Assembly: GCA_964645155.1 (NCBI GenBank)
Contig: CAZYBG010000063.1
Span: forward strand, 1 to 18,726
Reading direction: 5' to 3'
Source of the DNA: CAZYBG01 sp964645155
GTDB lineage: Bacteria > Pseudomonadota > Alphaproteobacteria > Rhodobacterales > Rhodobacteraceae
Length of the DNA: 18,726 bases
Shown: one piece after another, positions 14,104 through 18,726 of the stretch
Layout: each line of letters begins with the position of its first letter
How positions within the stretch are numbered: the first letter of the stretch is position 1
Position numbers and translations under genes: made by a program
The notes under the pieces: generated by a model
What the model saw: the letters and a program-made list of their open reading frames with translations, nothing else
Databases searched by the model: none
Told to the model about the DNA's origin: nothing

Positions 14104-15165
14104 ATGTCGGGAGTGACGCTCGAGCGGGTGGTCAAGCGCTACGGCGAGACGCAGGTGATCCACGGCGTCGACCTTGCGGTCGAGCATGGCGAGTTCTGCG
14201 TCTTCGTCGGGCCGTCGGGCTGCGGCAAGTCCACGCTGCTCAGGATGGTGGCGGGGCTGGAGGAGACGACGGCCGGCGCGATCCGCATCGGCGGGCGCGA
14301 CGTGACCCGCGCCGACCCCTCGGAGCGGGGGGTGGCGATGGTGTTCCAGACCTATGCGCTCTACCCCCACATGACGGTGGCCGGGAACATGGGCTTCGGG
14401 CTGAAGATGAACGGCCATCCGAAGCCGGAGATCGCGGCCAAGGTCGGCGAGGCCGCCCGCATCCTGCGGCTCGAGCAGTTGCTCGACCGCAAGCCGAAGG
14501 CACTGTCGGGCGGCCAGCGCCAGCGGGTGGCGATCGGCCGCGCCATCGTGCGCGGGCCCGAGGTGTTCCTGTTCGACGAGCCGTTGTCGAACCTCGATGC
14601 CGAGCTGCGCGTCGAGATGCGGGTCGAGATCGCGCGCCTGCACAAGGAAATCGGCGCGACGATGATCTACGTCACCCACGACCAGGTCGAGGCGATGACG
14701 CTGGCCGACAAGATCGTCGTGCTGCGCGCCGGCAAGGTCGAGCAGGTCGGCGCGCCGCTCGACCTCTACCACGATCCGGCGAACCGCTTCGTGGCGGGCT
14801 TCATCGGCAGTCCGGCGATGAACTTCGTCGCCGGTACGGTCGAGGCGGGGGCGGTGTGGGCGCCCGGCTTCGCCGCCGCGCCGGTCGTGCCGGCGGTGGC
14901 GCTGCCGGCGGCGGGCAGCCGGGTGACGCTGGGCCTGCGGCCGCAGCATATCGGCATCGACCTGAACGGCACGACCCACCGTGTCGAGATGACCGAGGCG
15001 CTGGGCGGCGTCTCCTACGTCCACCTCACCGCGGACAGCGGCGAGCGGATCGTGGTCGAGGCGAAGGAGGACCGCCCCGCGCCGGACGGCAGCCGCGTCG
15101 GCCTGACGTTCCGCCCCGCCCAGGTGCTGGCCTTCGACGCGGCGACCGAGGCGCGGCTGCGGTAG
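14104..15165 (+). CDS. Sugar ABC transporter ATPase, MalK/UgpC/LacK type
   Basis: A 353-residue ATPase. Walker A GPSGCGKS is at 36-43, the Q-loop in FQTYALYPHM, the signature LSGGQRQR at 134-141, Walker B FLFDEP at 155-160 and the switch H192 in THDQVEAM. A C-terminal regulatory TOBE/MOP-type extension follows from about 235, as in MalK. It begins one base after the IclR stop. No permease genes lie on this strand, so it most likely energises the two permeases of the divergent operon, which lacks its own ATPase gene. MalK-type ATPases can serve several CUT1 transporters, so sharing is possible. Confidence 0.93.
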   Translation: MSGVTLERVVKRYGETQVIHGVDLAVEHGEFCVFVGPSGCGKSTLLRMVAGLEETTAGAIRIGGRDVTRADPSERGVAMVFQTYALYPHMTVAGNMGFGLKMNGHPKPEIAAKVGEAARILRLEQLLDRKPKALSGGQRQRVAIGRAIVRGPEVFLFDEPLSNLDAELRVEMRVEIARLHKEIGATMIYVTHDQVEAMTLADKIVVLRAGKVEQVGAPLDLYHDPANRFVAGFIGSPAMNFVAGTVEAGAVWAPGFAAAPVVPAVALPAAGSRVTLGLRPQHIGIDLNGTTHRVEMTEALGGVSYVHLTADSGERIVVEAKEDRPAPDGSRVGLTFRPAQVLAFDAATEARLR

Positions 15166-15179
15166 GCCGCCGCGGGGCC

Positions 15180-15194
15180 GCCGGGCGACCCGGC
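15180..15194. terminator. Short hairpin between convergent ATPase and znuA genes
   Basis: GCCGGG (15180-15185) pairs with CCCGGC (15189-15194) with a CGA triloop, inside the 42-base gap between the two stop codons. There is no T-run on either strand. The convergent setting makes a bidirectional terminator plausible but not shown. Confidence 0.35.
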
Positions 15195-15207
15195 CGCGGC
15201 CGCGGGC

Positions 15208-16272
15208 TCAGCCGGCGGCGGTGACGCAGCGCGCGATCTCGCCGGCAAGGGCGCGGAGCATCGCGGCATAGTGGCCGGGGCCGGCCGGGTGGCTCGATCC
15301 CTCGGGGTCGAGCGTGCCGGTGCCGATCCCGGTGCCCTCGACCAGGTTGGTGGCATAGGCCGGGTTGTGGTTCGCCTCGGCGAAGACGCAGGCGGCGCCG
15401 TCGGCCTCGATCCCGGCGCGGATCTCGGCCAGGCGCGCGGCGCCGGGATCGGCTGCGTCGCCCTCGGCGATGGTGCCGGCGATGTTCACGCCGAACGCCT
15501 CCTCGAAGTAGCGGTAGGCGTCGTGGAAGACGTAGATCGGCCGGTCGGCGACCGGCGCCAGGGTCTCGCGGAGTTCGGCCTCGAGGGCGTCGAGCGCGGC
15601 CAGCGCCGTCGCGGCGTTGGCGGCATAGGTGGCGGCGTTCCCGGGATCGGCCTCGGCGAGGTGGTCGGCGATCACGCCGAGCCAGGCGCGCGCGTTCGCG
15701 GGGTCGAGCCAGGCATGCGGGTCGGTGCCGTCGTGGCCATGGTCGTCGTGGTCGTCGTGGCCCTCCTCGCCCTCGGCATGCTCCTCCGCGCTCTCGGCGT
15801 GTTCGGCATGCTCCTCGGCGCTCTCGGCGTGTTCGGCATGCTCCTCGGCAGTCTCTGCGTGGTCGTCGTGGCCGGCATGCTCCTCGGTGTGGTCCTCCTC
15901 GCCTTCGACATGCTCGTCGCCATGGTCGGCCTCGTCCTCGCCATAGGCATGCGTCACCGCGGCGAGCGGCAGGAGCGCCACCGCCTCGCCCTGCGGCGCC
16001 ATGCCCTCGAGCGCGCGGTCGAGCCACGGCGTGAGTTCCGGTCCGATCCAGAACACCAGGTCCGCCTCGGCGAGCGAGCGCGCCTGGCTCGGGCGGAGCT
16101 GGAACGCGTGCGGGTCGCCGCCCTGGTCGAGCAGCAGCTCGGGCGCGCCGAGCTCGCCCATCACCTGCGCGGCGAGCGAGTGCACGGCCTGGATGTCGGT
16201 GATGACCTTCGGCACCTCGGCCACGGCGGGGCTGGCCAGAGCGGCGGCGGCAAGCGTAGGAAGAAGGCGCAT
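15208..16272 (-). CDS. znuA: Periplasmic zinc-binding protein ZnuA with long His-rich loop
   Basis: A 354-residue cluster A-I metal-binding protein that delivers zinc to ZnuBC. The signal peptide covers about residues 1-18 (ASPAVA then EV). Expected zinc ligands are H55 (GGDPHAFQLRPS), H186 (DPHAWLDP) and H250 (VFHDAYRYF), with D322 as a further candidate. C295 and C349 can form the conserved disulfide. Between 108 and 180 lies a highly acidic loop with 16 His, including three 10-residue repeats (TAEEHAEHAE, SAEEHAEHAE, SAEEHAEGEE) at 141-170. The loop is the mark of ZnuA against Mn-type homologues and would capture zinc for transfer. It is divergent from zur and shares the Zur-box-like palindrome. 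Confidence 0.95.
   Translation of the reverse strand: MRLLPTLAAAALASPAVAEVPKVITDIQAVHSLAAQVMGELGAPELLLDQGGDPHAFQLRPSQARSLAEADLVFWIGPELTPWLDRALEGMAPQGEAVALLPLAAVTHAYGEDEADHGDEHVEGEEDHTEEHAGHDDHAETAEEHAEHAESAEEHAEHAESAEEHAEGEEGHDDHDDHGHDGTDPHAWLDPANARAWLGVIADHLAEADPGNAATYAANAATALAALDALEAELRETLAPVADRPIYVFHDAYRYFEEAFGVNIAGTIAEGDAADPGAARLAEIRAGIEADGAACVFAEANHNPAYATNLVEGTGIGTGTLDPEGSSHPAGPGHYAAMLRALAGEIARCVTAAG
15763..15852 (-). repeat. 30-bp in-frame tandem repeat within znuA
   Basis: Three consecutive 30-base units encode the 10-residue repeats of the ZnuA His-rich loop (residues 141-170). Neighbouring copies are almost identical in the centre and decay towards the ends, as expected from unequal recombination or slippage. 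Because the unit is ten codons, copy number can change without breaking the frame. Confidence 0.85.
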
Positions 16273-16311
16273 GGCGGGGGCTCCATCTTGTGTCTTTCGG
16301 CGTGGGTGATA

Positions 16312-16334
16312 GATACGTTATAGAATAACATGTC
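16312..16334. promoter_or_regulatory. Zur box between znuA and zur
   Basis: GATACGTTAT (16312-16321) and ATAACATGTC (16325-16334) are an imperfect 23-bp palindrome around AGA, with 8 of 10 positions symmetric. The core GTTAT-N3-ATAAC is that of proteobacterial Zur boxes. On the minus strand TTGACA (16331-16336) overlaps its right end and could be the -35 of znuA. On the plus strand TAGAAT (16321-16326) could be a -10 for zur. Bound Zur would thus block both directions. The -10 of znuA is not clear. Confidence 0.8.
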
Positions 16335-16346
16335 AAGGGGCGCACG

Positions 16347-16838
16347 ATGCCGGACCCGACCGCTCCGCTGGCCTTCGCGAAGCACGACCACGCCCATTGC
16401 GCGGGCGACGCGATGGCGCGCGCCGAGGCGATCGCCGCCGATCGCGGCCTGCGCCTCACGCCGGTGCGCCGGCGGGTGCTCGAGATCCTGCTCGAGGAGC
16501 ACCGCGCGCTCGGCGCCTACGAGGTGCTCGACCGACTGGCGACGGACGGGTTCGGCAACCAGCCGCCGGTGGCCTACCGCGCGCTCGACTTCCTGGTCGA
16601 GAACGGCCTGGCGCACCGGATCCGGCGGCTGAACGCCTTTGCCGCCTGCACCAGGCCGGGCGAGGCGCACCAGCCGGTCTTCCTGATCTGCGCCGGCTGC
16701 GACGCCATCGCCGAGGCGCCGGGCCGGGCGGCGCGGGCGGCGATGGACGCGGCGGCGGCCGAGCTCGGCTTCACCATCGAGCGCACCAGCATCGAGGCGG
16801 TCGGCACCTGCCCCGCCTGCCGGGAGGCGCGGACGTGA
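16347..16838 (+). CDS. zur: Zinc uptake regulator Zur (Fur family)
   Basis: A 163-residue Fur-family repressor. The N-terminal winged helix (about 25-95) contains LTPVRRRVLEILLEE and the recognition stretch PVAYRALDFLVENGLAHRI. Two CxxC pairs (C115/C118 in CAGC, C155/C158 in CPAC) form the structural zinc site. C101 and H108 align with regulatory zinc ligands of E. coli Zur (C88, H96). AAGGGG at 16335-16340 is the ribosome binding site. The N-terminal KHDHAHC is an extra His-rich stretch. Linkage to znuABC identifies it as Zur rather than Fur. It overlaps znuC by 4 bases (GTGA), so repressor and transporter are co-expressed and probably autoregulated. Confidence 0.95.
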   Translation: MPDPTAPLAFAKHDHAHCAGDAMARAEAIAADRGLRLTPVRRRVLEILLEEHRALGAYEVLDRLATDGFGNQPPVAYRALDFLVENGLAHRIRRLNAFAACTRPGEAHQPVFLICAGCDAIAEAPGRAARAAMDAAAAELGFTIERTSIEAVGTCPACREART

Positions 16839-17647
16839 GCCTGATCACTGCCGCGGGCCTTGCGGTCCGCTACGGCGGCGCCACCGTCCTGTCCGGTGTC
16901 GACTTCGCCATCGGCCCGGGCGAGATCGTCACCGTCGTCGGGCCGAACGGTTCGGGCAAGTCGTCGCTGCTGCACGCGCTGATCGGCACACTTCCGGCGG
17001 CGGCGGGCCGGGTGCAGCGCCGGCCGGGGCTGCGCATCGGCTTCGTGCCGCAGCGGCTGGCGCTTGACGCGCGGATGCCGATCACGGTCGGCCGCTTCCT
17101 GTCGCTGCCCGACCGGCAGAGCGCGGCCGCGATCGCCGCCGCGCTGGCCCGTACCGGCGTGTCGGGGCTGGAGCGGCAGGCGATGACCGACCTCTCGGGC
17201 GGCCAGTTCCAGCGCGTGCTGCTGGCGCGTGCGCTGCTCGCGCGACCCGAGATCCTGATCCTCGACGAGCCGACGCAGGGGCTGGACCAGCCCGGCGCCG
17301 CAGCGTTCTACCGCCTGATCGAGGAGGTGCGGAACGCGACGGGCGCCGCGGTCCTGATGGTCAGCCACGACCTGCACGTGGTGATGAGCGCCTCGGACCG
17401 GGTGATCTGCCTCAACGGCCATATCTGCTGCGAGGGAACGCCGACGGTGGTCGGCGCCGCGCCGGAATACCGCGCGCTCTTCGGCCTCGGCAGCGGCGGA
17501 GCGCTCGCGCTCTACCGGCACGACCATGACCATGACCATGACCATGACTACGGGCACGGGCACGGGCACAGCCAAGGCAGCCCGGCGCCGCGCGCGGCGG
17601 AGGGGTCGGGGCGCACCGCCCCGGCACCGGCGGGCGAGGTGTCCTGA
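16835..17647 (+). CDS. znuC: Zinc ABC transporter ATPase ZnuC with His-rich C-terminal tail
   Basis: A 270-residue ATPase. Walker A GPNGSGKS is at 36-43, signature LSGGQFQR at 120-127, Walker B LILDEP at 141-146 and switch H178. The C-terminus carries a tail of alternating His (HDHDHDHDHDYGHGHGH, residues 229-245) followed by a low-complexity Ala/Pro end. The start is GTG at 16835-16837, overlapping the zur stop; this gives the standard N-terminus SLITAAGLAVRYGG. The stop overlaps the znuB ATG by one base (TGATG). The His tail could bind cytoplasmic zinc; this is inference. Confidence 0.94.
   Translation: MSLITAAGLAVRYGGATVLSGVDFAIGPGEIVTVVGPNGSGKSSLLHALIGTLPAAAGRVQRRPGLRIGFVPQRLALDARMPITVGRFLSLPDRQSAAAIAAALARTGVSGLERQAMTDLSGGQFQRVLLARALLARPEILILDEPTQGLDQPGAAAFYRLIEEVRNATGAAVLMVSHDLHVVMSASDRVICLNGHICCEGTPTVVGAAPEYRALFGLGSGGALALYRHDHDHDHDHDYGHGHGHSQGSPAPRAAEGSGRTAPAPAGEVS
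17522..17569 (+). repeat. Hexanucleotide repeats encoding the ZnuC His tail
   Basis: GACCAT occurs four times in tandem at 17522-17545, and GGGCAC three times at 17552-17569, with GACTAC between. They encode Asp-His and Gly-His pairs. The units keep the frame whatever their number, so tail length may vary between strains. Confidence 0.85.
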
Positions 17648-18435
17648 TGCTCGACGACTTCCTCGGCCGCGCGCTTCTCGCCGGGCTCGGCACGGCGGCG
17701 GCGGCGGGGCCGCTCGGCTGTTTCGTCGTCTGGCGGCGCATGGCCTATTTCGGCGATGCGACGGCGCATGCCTCGCTCCTCGGCGTCGCGCTCTCGCTCG
17801 GCTTCGCCGTCTCGATCTTCTGGGGCACGCTGACGGTCGCGCTGGCGATGGCGGCCGTGGTCTCGGCGCTGGCAGGCCGCGGCCTGGCGATCGACACCAC
17901 GCTCGGCGTGCTCGCGCATTCGGCGCTGGCCTTCGGGCTTGTCGCGGTGTCGTTCATGCAGGGGGTCAGGGTCGACATCTCGGCCTATCTCTTCGGCGAC
18001 ATCCTCGCCGTCAGCCGGACCGATCTCGGCTTCATCTGGGGCGGGGCGCTGATCGTGGTGGCGCTGATCGGCTGGCGCTGGTCGCGGCTTCTGACCGCGA
18101 CGCTGAACGAGGACCTTGCCAAGGCCGCCGGCATCGACCCGGGCCGCGAGCGGCTGGTGCTGACGCTGGCGCTGGCGCTGGTGGTCGCCGTGGCGATCAA
18201 GGTCGTCGGCGCGCTGCTGATCGCGGCGATGCTGCTGATCCCGCCGGCCGCGGCGCGGGCCTTCGCGCGCAGCCCCGAGGGCATGGCGGCAGGCGCCGTG
18301 CTGGTCGGTGCGGCGGCGGTGGCCGGCGGCCTTGCCGCCTCGCTGACGTTCGACACCCCCGCCGGGCCATCGATCGTGGCCACCGCCGCGGTGATCTTCG
18401 CGATCTCGACGCTGGCCGCCGCGCTGCGCGCCTAG
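17647..18435 (+). CDS. znuB: Zinc ABC transporter permease ZnuB
   Basis: A 262-residue membrane protein of the ABC-3 (cluster A-I) permease family, with about seven to eight hydrophobic segments. Family blocks include GPLGCFVVWRRMAYFGDATAHASLLGVAL near the N-terminus, SAYLFGDILAVSRTDL in the middle, the ATPase-contact region LNEDLAKAAGID, and KVVGALLIAAMLLIPPAAAR. It forms the zinc channel with ZnuC. The ATG shares an A with the znuC stop. It ends at TAG 18433-18435, which overlaps the stop of the converging gene on the other strand. Confidence 0.95.
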   Translation: MLDDFLGRALLAGLGTAAAAGPLGCFVVWRRMAYFGDATAHASLLGVALSLGFAVSIFWGTLTVALAMAAVVSALAGRGLAIDTTLGVLAHSALAFGLVAVSFMQGVRVDISAYLFGDILAVSRTDLGFIWGGALIVVALIGWRWSRLLTATLNEDLAKAAGIDPGRERLVLTLALALVVAVAIKVVGALLIAAMLLIPPAAARAFARSPEGMAAGAVLVGAAAVAGGLAASLTFDTPAGPSIVATAAVIFAISTLAAALRA

Positions 18436-18726
18436 AACGCAAGCGCCGCGCCGTCGCGCAGGATCGCCTGCACCTGCGGGCGGTAGCTCTCGCGGTCGCC
18501 GTCATGGGCGGCGCCCTCGTGCAGGACGAGGGGCGGGTGCAGCACGACCGAGGGCTGCCGGCCGGCGCGGGCGCGGACGAGGACGAGGCCGGCCGGACGC
18601 CCCTCGCGCGGCGCGACGGGCTTGATCTCGACGGTGCCGAGGCGGCCCTGGCAGGCGGCGATGAGCTCGCCCAGCCGCCCGGCGCGGAGGATCGCCGTCA
18701 GCCGGCCGCCCGGCGCCAGGCGGCGG
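18432..18726 (-). CDS. C-terminal part of a TrmN6-like tRNA adenine methyltransferase (5' end outside window)
   Basis: Reading the minus strand from the right edge gives an open frame of 97 codons ending in AILRDGAALAF and a TAG at 18432-18434. The visible stretch contains IKPVAPREGRPAGLVLVRAR and VVLHPPLVLHEG, which resembles the C-terminal part of COG4123 methyltransferases (TrmN6, tRNA1Val A37 N6-methylation). The SAM-binding and NPPY motifs would lie upstream outside the window and cannot be checked, so the exact product is uncertain. The gene converges on znuB with shared stop bases. Confidence 0.6.
   Translation of the reverse strand, partial: RRLAPGGRLTAILRAGRLGELIAACQGRLGTVEIKPVAPREGRPAGLVLVRARAGRQPSVVLHPPLVLHEGAAHDGDRESYRPQVQAILRDGAALAF

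Noticed and set aside
10793..14116. A 1107-codon plus-strand open frame across the permeases, binding protein and promoter region
   Set aside because: It runs antisense to clear transporter genes and out of frame through the IclR gene, with low-complexity composition and no family motif.
15763..15870. CRISPR-like direct repeats
   Set aside because: The 30-bp units are contiguous without spacers and in frame in znuA, encoding its His-rich loop.
1..18726. Insertion sequences, phage or integration sites
   Set aside because: No transposase, integrase, terminal inverted repeats or tRNA gene was seen, and composition looks uniform apart from the A/T-rich promoter regions.

Overview
The window is very GC-rich DNA with tightly packed, often overlapping genes and no rRNA, tRNA, mobile element or CRISPR array that I can see. 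The gene content suggests an alphaproteobacterium, most likely Rhodobacteraceae: a PuuD-type urate hydroxylase with a fused cytochrome c, IlvD/Edd-type sugar-acid dehydratases, and a zur-znuCB operon divergent from znuA. This placement is inferred from gene families and style, not from a marker gene.

Layout. (1) 1-584: 3' end of a plus-strand puuD-like gene. (2) 656-13108, minus strand: an eleven-gene galactoside operon. In transcription order it encodes a sugar-binding protein, two ABC permeases, a GH4 alpha-galactosidase (MelA), an IlvD/Edd-type sugar-acid dehydratase, an SDR dehydrogenase, DgoK, DgoA, an SMP-30 lactonase, a GH42 beta-galactosidase and GalM. (3) 13109-13304: a divergent regulatory region with a promoter and a GTTCC/GGAAC operator-like palindrome. 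(4) 13305-15165, plus strand: an IclR regulator followed by the ABC ATPase that probably powers the transporter. (5) 15208-18435: zinc uptake and control, with znuA on minus and zur-znuC-znuB on plus, sharing a Zur-box-like palindrome at 16312-16334. (6) 18432-18726: 3' end of a minus-strand TrmN6-like methyltransferase gene.

How the genes work together. The ABC system would import galactosides. MelA would release galactose from alpha-galactosides such as melibiose and raffinose, and GH42 from beta-galactosides such as lactose. GalM would equilibrate the anomers. The remaining enzymes match the non-phosphorylating-entry De Ley-Doudoroff route: galactose to galactonolactone (SDR), galactonate (SMP-30 lactonase), 2-keto-3-deoxygalactonate (IlvD/Edd dehydratase), its 6-phosphate (DgoK), then pyruvate plus glyceraldehyde 3-phosphate (DgoA). 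Every step from outside sugar to central metabolism has a candidate gene here. The pathway itself is known. The points that deserve a second look are an Asn at the expected catalytic Lys of the SDR, the regulatory DNA (operator, 11-bp repeats, intercistronic hairpins), and histidine-rich segments in both ZnuA and ZnuC encoded by repetitive DNA.
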